Below are positions 32,753 through 40,618 of a DNA stretch of 64,000 nt, one piece after another. Both the position numbers and the translations under genes were made by a program. Location of the stretch: positions 620,001 to 684,000 of the forward strand of contig NZ_JAHFZZ010000001.1 in NCBI RefSeq assembly GCF_018603905.1. The letters are read 5' to 3'. Source of the stretch: Nonomuraea sp. NEAU-A123. GTDB taxonomy: Bacteria; Actinomycetota; Actinomycetes; Streptosporangiales; Streptosporangiaceae. How positions within the stretch are numbered: the first letter of the stretch is position 1; each line of letters starts with the position of its first letter. The notes beneath the pieces are model-generated. The model had not been told where the DNA came from, did not search any database, and was given only the letters and a program-made list of their open reading frames with translations.

Positions 32753-33538
32753 ATGCTCCGGACCCTGTTCTCCCCACGCGTGGTGGGGTTGCACCTGCTG
32801 ACGATCGGGGTCCTCGTCGCCTTCATCCTGCTCGGGCGCTGGCAGCTCGGCGTGTTCCAGGATTCGGGCAAGCCGCACGCGGTCACCGATCCCGCCCCGG
32901 TCGGCGTCGCCACACTGTCCCAGGTGGGCGCGCAACTGACGGGGTCCGCCGTGGGCCGTAAGGTCTCGGCCGAAGGCGTCTACGACGCCTCGCGCCAGTT
33001 GCTCGTCGCCGACCGCCCGGCGGACGTCGACGCGCCGGGCGGCAACGTCTCGCGCGGTGAGGGCTACTGGGTGCTCACGCCGCTCCGGCTCGATGACGGC
33101 ACGCTGATGCCGGTCGTACGCGGCTGGGTGGCCAAAGCCGGCGACCCGGCGGCGGCCGTGCCGGGCGGCAAGGTCGCGGTGACCGGACGGCTGCGCCCGC
33201 AGCAGAGCACCGACAGCGTGCAGCGCCGCACCGAGCAGTTGCCCGCGGGGCAGGTGCAGACGGTGTCCACCGGTGAGCTGGTCAACCTGTGGAGCGGGCA
33301 GAAGGTACGCAACGGCTATGTCGTCGCCCAGCCGCCCTCGGGGCCGCTGGTCCAGGTGAAGGTGCAGCCACCGGTCGTCGGTGGCGAGCTGACCTGGCGT
33401 AACCTCGCTTATGCCGCCAACTGGTGGATCTTCGCTGGGTTCGCCGTGTTCATGTGGTTCCACTTCGTACGCGATGCCGTACGAGCGGATCGTGATCGGG
33501 ACCGTGGCAAGTCCCCCGAAATGATTCTGGAAGGTTAA
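32753..33538 (+). CDS. SURF1-family cytochrome oxidase assembly protein
   Basis: The 261-aa protein has the SURF1 topology of one helix at each end: VVGLHLLTIGVLVAFILLGRWQ with the conserved GRWQ motif (about 10-31), and WWIFAGFAVFMWFHFVRDAV (about 224-243). Between them lies a periplasm-facing domain containing RGEGYWVLTPL and VVRGWV. SURF1 helps insert heme a into cytochrome c oxidase. The DUF3817 gene follows after 2 bp, a common actinobacterial pairing. Confidence 0.88.
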   Translation: MLRTLFSPRVVGLHLLTIGVLVAFILLGRWQLGVFQDSGKPHAVTDPAPVGVATLSQVGAQLTGSAVGRKVSAEGVYDASRQLLVADRPADVDAPGGNVSRGEGYWVLTPLRLDDGTLMPVVRGWVAKAGDPAAAVPGGKVAVTGRLRPQQSTDSVQRRTEQLPAGQVQTVSTGELVNLWSGQKVRNGYVVAQPPSGPLVQVKVQPPVVGGELTWRNLAYAANWWIFAGFAVFMWFHFVRDAVRADRDRDRGKSPEMILEG

Positions 33539-33540
33539 CG

Positions 33541-33852
33541 GTGGAATCGGCTCTGAAGCCCTTCCGGGTGCTCGCCTACATCGTCGGCGTGATGCTGCTC
33601 GTGCTCTGCGTGGCCATGGTGCTCCGCTACGGCTTCGGCATCGTGGGCATATCGAAGATCGTGGCGCCCATCCACGGCTTTCTCTACATGATCTACCTGG
33701 TCACGGTCATGAACCTGGGCATGAAGGCCCGCTGGAACTGGCCGTACATGCTGGGCATCATGCTCGGCGGCACGGTGCCGTTCCTGTCGTTCTACATCGA
33801 ACGCCGGGTGACGAGCCGGGTGCACACGGCCCTGGCCGCGGCGGCGGCCTGA
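33541..33852 (+). CDS. DUF3817 membrane protein
   Basis: The 103-aa protein has three hydrophobic segments (VLAYIVGVMLLVLCVAMVLR, IHGFLYMIYLVTVMNL, YMLGIMLGGTVPFLSFYIER) with the conserved APIHGFLYM and PFLSFYIER motifs of DUF3817. Start is GTG, 2 bp after the SURF1 stop, so the two are cotranslated. Function unknown; genome context in the phylum links it to respiration or to guaA. Confidence 0.85.
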   Translation: MESALKPFRVLAYIVGVMLLVLCVAMVLRYGFGIVGISKIVAPIHGFLYMIYLVTVMNLGMKARWNWPYMLGIMLGGTVPFLSFYIERRVTSRVHTALAAAAA

Positions 33853-33892
33853 GGCCGCGCCGCGTACCCGGCCCAACTCGGTTACGTTCTGC

Positions 33893-34087
33893 TCAGTTGC
33901 CGATCCCGCGTCTGCGGGCTCGCTTGAGCCGCTCGCGCTGCGACGGGTCCAGCATCAGGTAACCGACTACCGGGGCGGCGACCACGCCGAGGACGACCAG
34001 CATGGTGATAAAGCCGGGCCCGAAGAAGATCAGCGAGAGCAGGACCGCGGCGCCTGCGCCGATGGCGTACTTCTGGACTGGTGACAT
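33893..34087 (-). CDS. Small membrane protein
   Basis: This 64-aa protein has two hydrophobic segments (AIGAGAAVLLSLIFFGPGFI and TMLVVLGVVAAPVVGYLML) and a basic C-terminal tail (QRERLKRARRRGIGN). ATG 34087 is chosen for the strong GGAGGAA about 10 nt upstream rather than the frame-opening codon at 34132. No family recognised. Confidence 0.65.
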   Translation of the reverse strand: MSPVQKYAIGAGAAVLLSLIFFGPGFITMLVVLGVVAAPVVGYLMLDPSQRERLKRARRRGIGN

Positions 34088-34190
34088 CCTCAACTTCCTC
34101 CGAACGCGGAGCGCGCGCCCCGCCTCTCCCACATTGTGCGTCGTGTGTTCAACGCATGGACCATCCTGGTGGTTCCAATCGCGATGTATC

Positions 34191-35306
34191 TCAAAATAGG
34201 TCGGCGACGGCTTGCAGGTCCTTGCGGAGCGCGTCCGGCCCCGGCCGGTGCGCGGGGAAGCCCGACAGCAGGCGGAACAGCACCGGAGCCAGCGCGCCCG
34301 CCTTGGCCAGCGGGGCTCCGGGTACGGGCGGATGCCCCTCGACAGCCGCGAACAGCGTGGCGCCCAGCGACCACAGATCAGCCGCCGGTCCGGGCACCCG
34401 CTCGGGCGCCGTGTAGGCCGCGATCGTCGCCGGCATCACGGGGGCGAGTGACATCGGCGCGGGCAGCGGTGTCGTGGCCAGCGTGGCCCGGCCGTCCGCG
34501 TCGATCAGGACGTTGCCCGGCTGTACGCCGCCGTGATGGGCTCCCCGGGAGTGCAGTTCGGCGAGCTGGTCGAGTACGGCCAGCCCGATCTCGGCCACCC
34601 GGGCCGGAGGCAGCGACCCGCCGGCGGCCAGGACGTGGCCGAGCGTCTGCGCCACGGCGAGCCGGTCGAGCATCTCGGCCACCATCTCGACCGGCGGCGG
34701 CCCGGCGGGATCCAGCATGGCCCGGACCAGCCACCGGAACGCGTCGGTGCTCTCCGCGGGCGCCCGCCCCGGCGGCCGGCCCTCGACGGCGAAGTGCAGC
34801 GTCGCGGCCATCGACCACATGTCGGCGGACGGCCGCATGCCGAGCCCCGGCAGCCCGAACCCGGTGAGCACGGCCCGGCCCGTCGAGGTGAGCAGCACGT
34901 TGCCCGGATTGACCCGTCCGTGGATGATCCCTGTCTCGTGCGCGGTCCGCAACGCCGACAGCAGGCACACGCCCACTCTGGCGGCCTGCTGGACAGGCAA
35001 GGGGTGCCGCGAGTCCACGGTCTTCTCCAGCGAGGTGCCGGAGACGAACTCCATGATCAGCCACGGCTCGCCGTCCTCCACCACCACGTCGAGAACCGGC
35101 ACGACGGAGGCATGGCGAAGCCCCGCGGCCCGCTGCGCGTCCTGCAGCGCGGCCCCGCGTAACTCGGCGGGCACGCGTAGCTCTCTGACCGCGACGTCCC
35201 GATGCTCTACCTCGTCGAACGCCAGCCGTACCGAACCCGAGCCCAAGGGGTTCAGCAGCCGGTAGCGACCGGCGAGCTTCCTGGTCTCTCCCATCCCGAG
35301 GTGCAC
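34191..35306 (-). CDS. Protein kinase-like protein with two degenerate kinase lobes
   Basis: The 371-aa protein begins like a PknB-family kinase (AGRYRLLNPLGSGSVRLAFD, about 12-31), but key residues are changed. The VAIK lysine is Arg (VAVRELR), HRDxxxxN reads HGRVNPGNVL, and DFG reads TGFGLPG. After about residue 240 a second kinase C-lobe-like stretch appears (HHGGVQPGNVLIDADGRATL, then YTAPERVPGPAADLWSLGAT), again without HRD or DFG aspartates. It is therefore probably a tandem pseudokinase acting as a scaffold or sensor. No membrane segment is seen. Start GTG 35306 or ATG 35294. Confidence 0.75.
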   Translation of the reverse strand: MHLGMGETRKLAGRYRLLNPLGSGSVRLAFDEVEHRDVAVRELRVPAELRGAALQDAQRAAGLRHASVVPVLDVVVEDGEPWLIMEFVSGTSLEKTVDSRHPLPVQQAARVGVCLLSALRTAHETGIIHGRVNPGNVLLTSTGRAVLTGFGLPGLGMRPSADMWSMAATLHFAVEGRPPGRAPAESTDAFRWLVRAMLDPAGPPPVEMVAEMLDRLAVAQTLGHVLAAGGSLPPARVAEIGLAVLDQLAELHSRGAHHGGVQPGNVLIDADGRATLATTPLPAPMSLAPVMPATIAAYTAPERVPGPAADLWSLGATLFAAVEGHPPVPGAPLAKAGALAPVLFRLLSGFPAHRPGPDALRKDLQAVADLF

Positions 35307-35337
35307 GATAGCGCCCCGGATCAGACCAAAGCCATGG

Positions 35338-36195
35338 CTAGGCCTGGGTTCCCGCCAGCCACTTCTCGTGAGCGTCAGAAACCTTCCCGAACAGGGCGTC
35401 CTTCTCCTCTTCGGTCACGTCATCCAGCTGCAATCCGAACACGTCGGACAACGCCGCGTAGTAATCACGGGCCGTGTGCAGAGTGACGGAATGAGCGCCG
35501 TTGCCCAGGCGCGACAGGACGAGCCCGCGGACGAGGTCGACGCCGGAGGCGTCCCGCCGGGCGACCGTCGCGACCCGCACGAAACCCGACTCCGGTGACG
35601 TCGACAGGTGCTGATGCATCGCATTAAAGGCGGACATGTCGGTCGGGGCGGGGTCGAAGTCCATGCCGAGGAACGAGCCGCTCGGGTCGTGGTCGAGCCG
35701 CCAGCCTCCTGGCGCGACCTCCGAGTGCCGCAGACCGTACGAGAAAGGGCCCTGCCGGTAGACGCCCGCGACCAGCGGGAGCGGCTCGTGCAGCGCGTCG
35801 CCCAGGCCCAGGTCGGCCAGCCACTCGCCGCCCGGATTGTCCTCCGACGGCAGCCCGCGCACGGTGAGCACCAGGTGGTTGGCGGTGATGCCGGGCGCGC
35901 CGCCGTTGCGGCCCTGCACGCCGCCCACGTGCCTGGTCACGGCGTAGCCGAGCTCCTTGAGCAGTAGGGAGAACGCGCCGTTCAGGTGGTAGCAGTAGCC
36001 GCCGCGGCCACGGATGATCCGCTCGGCCGACTCGGCGGGATCGACGGTGGTGGGGCGGCCGAGCCAGATCTCCAGCGCCTCGTAAGGGACGCGCTCGATG
36101 TGCGCGACGTGCAGGCGGCGGAGGTTCTCGGCCGTGGGCGGGGCGTCCAGCAGGTCGGGAAGCGCGAGGCGGCGCAGGTATCCGGCGGTGTTCAC
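35338..36195 (-). CDS. nat: Arylamine N-acetyltransferase
   Basis: The 285-aa enzyme matches NAT length and carries the Cys-His-Asp triad: GRGGYCYHLNGAFSLLLKEL (C68), GITANHLVLTV (H107) and WLADLGLGD (D128). It transfers acetyl groups from acetyl-CoA to arylamines or hydrazines, or amide-forms in ansamycin-type pathways. I start at GTG 36195 (VNTAGYLRR), which matches the family N-terminus; ATG 36225 is also open. It is divergent from a response regulator gene. Confidence 0.88.
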   Translation of the reverse strand: MNTAGYLRRLALPDLLDAPPTAENLRRLHVAHIERVPYEALEIWLGRPTTVDPAESAERIIRGRGGYCYHLNGAFSLLLKELGYAVTRHVGGVQGRNGGAPGITANHLVLTVRGLPSEDNPGGEWLADLGLGDALHEPLPLVAGVYRQGPFSYGLRHSEVAPGGWRLDHDPSGSFLGMDFDPAPTDMSAFNAMHQHLSTSPESGFVRVATVARRDASGVDLVRGLVLSRLGNGAHSVTLHTARDYYAALSDVFGLQLDDVTEEEKDALFGKVSDAHEKWLAGTQA

Positions 36196-36267
36196 CGGCC
36201 AAGTCTGCACCGGATGTGCACACATTGGGGAGTGCCGTCTGCACAGTGCCCTTCTAGGCTTTCGTCC

Positions 36268-36951
36268 GTGGCAGAGCAGCGACGCATTCTCCTGGTCGAG
36301 GACGACGAGACCATCGCCTTGGCGGTACGCAATCGGCTGGCGGCCGAGGGTTTCGACGTCCGGGTGGCCGGTGACGGGGAGACGGCCCTGGTCGAGTACG
36401 GCAGGGCGGAACCCGATCTGGTGATCCTGGACCGGCTGCTGCCGGGACTCGACGGGCTGGAGGTGTGCCGCCGGATGCAGTTGGCCCGGCCGGTGCCGGT
36501 ACTCATGCTGACCGCGCTCGGCGAGGAGACCGACGTCCTGGTCGGGCTCGGCGTGGGCGCGGACGACTACCTGGCCAAGCCGTTCAGCATGCGTGAGCTG
36601 GTGGCCAGGATCCACGCGCTGCTGCGCAGGGTCGAGCGGGCCGTCCAGCTCGCCTCGGAGGACACGGTGATCAGGGTGGGCGAGGTGGAGATCGACACCG
36701 CGGCCCGCCGGGTGTTCGTGCGCGGCGCCGAGGCGCAGCTCACCAGGACCGAGTTCGACCTGTTACGCCGCCTGGCCGAGCGGCCCGGCCAGGTCTTCGA
36801 GCGCGACCGGCTGCTGTCCGACGTGTGGGGCTTCTCCGAGGCCGCCGCGACCAGAACCGTCGACAGCCACGTACGGGCGTTACGCCGCAAGCTCGGCTCC
36901 GGCGTCGTGCGCACGGTGCACGGCGTGGGCTATGCCCTGGTGCGCCGATGA
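36268..36951 (+). CDS. OmpR-type response regulator
   Basis: The 227-aa protein has a receiver domain (D55 in LVILDRLLPG, K in YLAKPFS) and a C-terminal winged helix (LTRTEFDLLRRLAERPGQVF, TVDSHVRALRRKLG). Start is GTG 36268 without a clear ribosome-binding site. Its stop overlaps the kinase ATG (ATGA), so it forms a two-component operon with the fused kinase. Confidence 0.92.
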   Translation: MAEQRRILLVEDDETIALAVRNRLAAEGFDVRVAGDGETALVEYGRAEPDLVILDRLLPGLDGLEVCRRMQLARPVPVLMLTALGEETDVLVGLGVGADDYLAKPFSMRELVARIHALLRRVERAVQLASEDTVIRVGEVEIDTAARRVFVRGAEAQLTRTEFDLLRRLAERPGQVFERDRLLSDVWGFSEAAATRTVDSHVRALRRKLGSGVVRTVHGVGYALVRR

Positions 36952-39900
36952 AGCAGCCGCTCGACTTCCTCGGCCGGATCAAGGTCAAGCTCGGCCTGGT
37001 GATCGTGCTGGCCGTGGGCACCGCCTTCGTGGTGAACGAGGTCGGCATCAACTCCGGCCTCTCCCGGGGCATCAGGATCGCGGTCGCGCTGGTCCTCGCC
37101 CTGATCATGGTGCAGGTGCTCGCCATGGGCATGACCAAACCGCTGCGCCAGATGGCCAGGGCCGCCCAGACCATCGCCAAGGGCCGCTACACGCTGCGGG
37201 TCCGCGCCACCTCGCGCGACGAGGTCGGGGAGCTGGCCAGGGCGTTCAACGCGATGGCGGCCGACCTCGGCGAGGTCGACCGGCAACGACGCGAGCTCGT
37301 CGCGAACGTCAGCCACGAGCTCCGCACCCCGATCACCGGCCTGCGCGCCGTCCTGGAGAACGTCGTGGACGGCGTCTCCCCGGCCGACCCGGTCACGATG
37401 AAGACCGCGCTCGCCCAGACCGAACGCCTCGGCCGGCTCGTCGCGCAACTGCTCGACCTGTCACGGCTCGACTCGGGCGTCCGCCTCATCGAACCCGACG
37501 CGGTCGAACTCGCCCCGCTGCTGGAGCAGGCCGTACGCGAGGCCGCACTGGCGCGCGAGGACGTCCGGCTCGACCCTTCGGTCCCCGCCGACCTCGTCGT
37601 CCGCGCCGACCCCGACCTGCTGGCCCAGGTCCTGGCGAACCTGCTCGACAACGCGGTACGCCACAGCCCGTCCGGCGGCTCGGTCACCGTGACGGCCGCT
37701 CCCGACGGCGACGGGGTCCGCATCGCCGTCGCCGACCAGGGGCCGGGGATTCCCGCCTCGGCTCACGGGCGGGTGTTCGAGCGCTTCTCCCGGCTGGACA
37801 CCGGGCGGACGGCGGACGCGGGAGGTGCCGGGCTGGGGCTGGCGATCGTGAAAGAGATCGTCGAACTGCACGGTGGTTCGATCCGTATCGGCGACTGCGC
37901 GGGGTGCCGCATGATCGTCGATTTACCAGGGAGGACGACTATGGCGGACACGCCGTTAGAACCTGAGCAGGCCGCGGGGGCGGGCGAACGGGTGCCGGTC
38001 GGTCCCGGTCCTGTCGCGGCGGGTGGCGGGGGTGATGACGTGCTCGACGGCCAGTCCGATCTTGTGGCGTCGGGCGGCGGCGGGGGTCTGCCCGAGGCGG
38101 GGGCTTCTGGGGCTTCGCGCGTTGAGGAGGAAGGGGAGGTCCCGCTGTCGGCCCGGCCGGTGTCCCCGGCCTCGACGGCGCAGCCGGACTCCGTGGCGCT
38201 GCTGGTGTCCTTGGCCCAGCCGACGTCTTCGGCGCAGTCGCCGCCTTCGGCTCAGCCGGTCGCTGGGGCGCAGCCGGTTGCTGTGGGGGAGCCGGTGCCC
38301 TCGGGGCAACCGGTCGCTTTGGGGCAGCCGAGCTCCTCGGGACAGCAGGTTGGGCTGGGGCAGCCGACGTCCTCGGGGCAACCGGTCGCTGTGGCCTCAT
38401 CGGCGGCGCCGATGCAGGGGGTCACGCAGCCTGCGCCGCTGGCCGATGGGCGGCGGCTCGCGCGGATGGTCGCGGGGGGAGTCATCGGCCTGCTCCTCGG
38501 GTTCCTGATGGGGCTGTTCGCCGCCGTGTTCGTCAGCGTGGCCCTGGGCAGCGATACGGCCGCGCTCATCACGCTCGTGCTGGTCACCGCGCTCATGGGG
38601 GCCGTCGGGGTGTCTCTGGGAGCGGGCACTGGGCGACGACCTGCCGGCGCCCTGCCGTACCAGCCCGCTCAGGGCCGCCCGCCGGGCCAGCCGTACGAAG
38701 GTCAGCTCTCCCAGGGACCGGCATTCCAGGGGCCGGTCGGCCCGCAGGTTCATGGGCCGCAGTCGCCGCCACCGCCGTACGTCCCGCCGCCGCTGTTCCC
38801 ACGCCCCGACCTGCCTGAGACGCCGCGCTGGCTGCTGCCGGCGGCGGCGGGGGCCGGCGTGTTCTCGGCCGTGGCGTTGCCGGACGCGCAGATGGGGCTG
38901 GGCGTCGTGCTGGTGGCGATGGTGCTGGGCGCCGCGGCGCTGCCCGCGGTGCTGCGGCGGATCACGCCGTGGACGGTGATGTTCGGCCTGACCGCCTACT
39001 GGCTGGTCGCGATGGCCGCCGTGCGGGACGCCGACTGGCTGGTGGCGATCCTGTTCCTCGCCGGGTGCGGGCTGCTGGCGCTGGCCGTCTCCGGCGCCGG
39101 GTTCGGCTGGCTGGGCGTGATCAGGGGCGGCGCGTCGGTGCTGCTCGCGCTGGGGCCGGTGCCGTGGTTCCTGGCCAAGCCGCTGAAGAGGCTGACCGCC
39201 AAGCGGCGCATCCTGCCCATGCTCACCGCGCTGGGCATCACGGCGGTGTTGCTGCTGGTGTTCGGCCTGCTGTTCGCCTCGGCCGACGCGGTGTTCGCCA
39301 CCTATCTGGAACGCCTGACCACGACCCCGGACTGGGCCGAGTCGGTGCCGCTGCGGATCTTCCTGTTCGTGGTCGGAGCCGTACTGCTCGCCGCCGTGGT
39401 ACTGGTCGCGCTGCGGCCCGTGGTGGACCCGGTCGGGCCCGAGGTGAAGTTCGCTGTGACCAGGAGTATCTGGCTGGTGCCGCTGACCGCGGTGAACCTG
39501 CTGTTCGCGGCGTTCGTGGCGGTCCAGATCACCGCGCTGTTCGGCGGCAACGCCTGGGTGCTGAAGACCGCCGGCCTCACCTACGCCGAATACGCCAGGC
39601 AGGGCTTCTTCCAGCTCGTCATCGTCAGCCTGTTCGTGCTGGGCATCGTCGCCGTCGCGGGCGGACTGCTCCGGACCGAGCGGCGCGAACGCTGGCTGCT
39701 GGCCGGGCAGCTCGGCGTCCTCTGCGCCCTCACGATGGTCGTGCTGGCCTCCGCACTGCACCGCATGGACCTCTACACCGACGCGTACGGCCTGTCGCGG
39801 CTGCGCCTGTCGGTGCAGGCCACGGTCTGGTGGCTGGGCGCCCTGCTCGCACTGGTCATGCTGGCAGGCGCGGCACGGCTGCTCGGCCGCGGCTCCGGCT

Positions 39901-40250
39901 GGCTGCCACGCACGATCGTGCTGGTCACCGGGCTCGGGCTGGGCGCGTTCGCGATCGTCAACCCGGATCTCCAGGTGGCCCAGACGCAGGTGGAGGTACG
40001 CGGCGTGGCCAAGCTGGACGCCGACTACCTGGGCGACCTCGGCGCGGAGGCCGTACCGGCCCTGGACCGGCTCCCCGAACCGCAACGCAGCTGCGTACTG
40101 GCCGACGTGGTCGCCGCCAACGGCCTGAACCGGGCCGACGCGTGGAACGGCTGGAACCTGGCCAGATCCCAGGCCCGCGAACTGCTCGCCAAACGACCGG
40201 TCGCCGCCACACCCACCGGCTGCGACCGCCCAACAAACCGAAACGACTGA
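36948..40250 (+). CDS. Histidine kinase fused in frame to a DUF4173 multi-pass membrane protein
   Basis: The 1100-aa frame has no stop between two proteins that are normally separate. Residues 1-330 form a kinase: two helices (15-62), HAMP (about 62-115), phospho-acceptor H123 in NVSHELRTPITGL, N box NLLDNAVRHSP, and G boxes DQGPGIP and GGAGLGLAIVKE. After LPGRTT the frame continues into MADTPLEP. A long Ala/Pro/Gln/Ser linker (about 345-485, with QPxxxGQP repeats) leads to about 12 membrane helices with the DUF4173 motif LTYAEYARQGFFQLV (about 865-880). ATG 37941 at the junction has a GGGAGG ribosome-binding site, so a separate DUF4173 protein may also be made. Either the ancestral stop was lost or this is a real signalling fusion. 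Confidence 0.8.
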   Translation: MKQPLDFLGRIKVKLGLVIVLAVGTAFVVNEVGINSGLSRGIRIAVALVLALIMVQVLAMGMTKPLRQMARAAQTIAKGRYTLRVRATSRDEVGELARAFNAMAADLGEVDRQRRELVANVSHELRTPITGLRAVLENVVDGVSPADPVTMKTALAQTERLGRLVAQLLDLSRLDSGVRLIEPDAVELAPLLEQAVREAALAREDVRLDPSVPADLVVRADPDLLAQVLANLLDNAVRHSPSGGSVTVTAAPDGDGVRIAVADQGPGIPASAHGRVFERFSRLDTGRTADAGGAGLGLAIVKEIVELHGGSIRIGDCAGCRMIVDLPGRTTMADTPLEPEQAAGAGERVPVGPGPVAAGGGGDDVLDGQSDLVASGGGGGLPEAGASGASRVEEEGEVPLSARPVSPASTAQPDSVALLVSLAQPTSSAQSPPSAQPVAGAQPVAVGEPVPSGQPVALGQPSSSGQQVGLGQPTSSGQPVAVASSAAPMQGVTQPAPLADGRRLARMVAGGVIGLLLGFLMGLFAAVFVSVALGSDTAALITLVLVTALMGAVGVSLGAGTGRRPAGALPYQPAQGRPPGQPYEGQLSQGPAFQGPVGPQVHGPQSPPPPYVPPPLFPRPDLPETPRWLLPAAAGAGVFSAVALPDAQMGLGVVLVAMVLGAAALPAVLRRITPWTVMFGLTAYWLVAMAAVRDADWLVAILFLAGCGLLALAVSGAGFGWLGVIRGGASVLLALGPVPWFLAKPLKRLTAKRRILPMLTALGITAVLLLVFGLLFASADAVFATYLERLTTTPDWAESVPLRIFLFVVGAVLLAAVVLVALRPVVDPVGPEVKFAVTRSIWLVPLTAVNLLFAAFVAVQITALFGGNAWVLKTAGLTYAEYARQGFFQLVIVSLFVLGIVAVAGGLLRTERRERWLLAGQLGVLCALTMVVLASALHRMDLYTDAYGLSRLRLSVQATVWWLGALLALVMLAGAARLLGRGSGWLPRTIVLVTGLGLGAFAIVNPDLQVAQTQVEVRGVAKLDADYLGDLGAEAVPALDRLPEPQRSCVLADVVAANGLNRADAWNGWNLARSQARELLAKRPVAATPTGCDRPTNRND
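37941..40250 (+). CDS. DUF4173 membrane protein (internal start of the fused frame)
   Basis: This is the alternative product from ATG 37941, 769 aa, supported by a strong GGGAGG 8 nt upstream. It contains the low-complexity linker followed by the DUF4173 membrane region (LITLVLVTALMGAVGVSLGA onward). DUF4173 proteins are often next to two-component genes in actinobacteria; their function is unknown. Confidence 0.55.
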   Translation: MADTPLEPEQAAGAGERVPVGPGPVAAGGGGDDVLDGQSDLVASGGGGGLPEAGASGASRVEEEGEVPLSARPVSPASTAQPDSVALLVSLAQPTSSAQSPPSAQPVAGAQPVAVGEPVPSGQPVALGQPSSSGQQVGLGQPTSSGQPVAVASSAAPMQGVTQPAPLADGRRLARMVAGGVIGLLLGFLMGLFAAVFVSVALGSDTAALITLVLVTALMGAVGVSLGAGTGRRPAGALPYQPAQGRPPGQPYEGQLSQGPAFQGPVGPQVHGPQSPPPPYVPPPLFPRPDLPETPRWLLPAAAGAGVFSAVALPDAQMGLGVVLVAMVLGAAALPAVLRRITPWTVMFGLTAYWLVAMAAVRDADWLVAILFLAGCGLLALAVSGAGFGWLGVIRGGASVLLALGPVPWFLAKPLKRLTAKRRILPMLTALGITAVLLLVFGLLFASADAVFATYLERLTTTPDWAESVPLRIFLFVVGAVLLAAVVLVALRPVVDPVGPEVKFAVTRSIWLVPLTAVNLLFAAFVAVQITALFGGNAWVLKTAGLTYAEYARQGFFQLVIVSLFVLGIVAVAGGLLRTERRERWLLAGQLGVLCALTMVVLASALHRMDLYTDAYGLSRLRLSVQATVWWLGALLALVMLAGAARLLGRGSGWLPRTIVLVTGLGLGAFAIVNPDLQVAQTQVEVRGVAKLDADYLGDLGAEAVPALDRLPEPQRSCVLADVVAANGLNRADAWNGWNLARSQARELLAKRPVAATPTGCDRPTNRND
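38200..38400 (+). repeat. Degenerate QPxxxGQP-coding repeats
   Basis: Within the fused frame, short repeats of about 21-24 bp encode variants of SGQPVALGQP, SGQQVGLGQP and SGQPVAV. They form a flexible low-complexity tether between the kinase and the membrane domain. Confidence 0.7.
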
Positions 40251-40259
40251 GGGGCCCGT

Positions 40260-40605
40260 CGCCTAGCTGGTCTCTGGCCGGTCACTTGGTTGGCCGGGAC
40301 GCCTGGTTGACCGGACGCCTGGTCGGTTGGCGGCGGTCGGCGGTCGGCCGATTGCTTGGCGGTCGGTTGGTCGGCCTACGGTCGGCCGTCTGGCTTACGG
40401 CCGGTCGGTGGGGCGGTTGGTCGGCTTACGGCCGGTCCGGGGTGTCGGCGGGCCAGTTGGTGGTCAGCGGTCAGTGGTCGCTCGGTCGCTCGGCCGCTCG
40501 GCCGCTCGGCTTTTGGGCGTCCGCGCGGCTGTCGGCCGGTCGGTTGGTGGTTGGTCGCCTCGGTGGTGGTCGGCTGTCGTGTCACCGCGGTGCCACTCGG
40601 ATCAG
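40260..40605. repeat. GGTCGG-rich low-complexity intergenic tract
   Basis: About 345 bp of irregular repeats of GGTCGG, GGTTGG and GGCCG fill the gap between the kinase-DUF4173 gene and the deacylase gene. All three plus frames stay open, which reflects composition, not coding; translations are W/G/R/S-rich nonsense. No promoter or terminator can be picked out. Confidence 0.8.
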
Positions 40606-40618
40606 GTTTAATCCTTGA

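Noticed and set aside
38397..40085. 562-aa minus-strand frame opposite the DUF4173 region
   Set aside because: His/Gln/Gly-rich translation is the antisense of hydrophobic codons; no real protein features.
40260..40618. Protein-coding reading of the GGTCGG tract
   Set aside because: All three plus frames are open and give W/G/R/S repeats; codon bias is absent, so it is low-complexity DNA.
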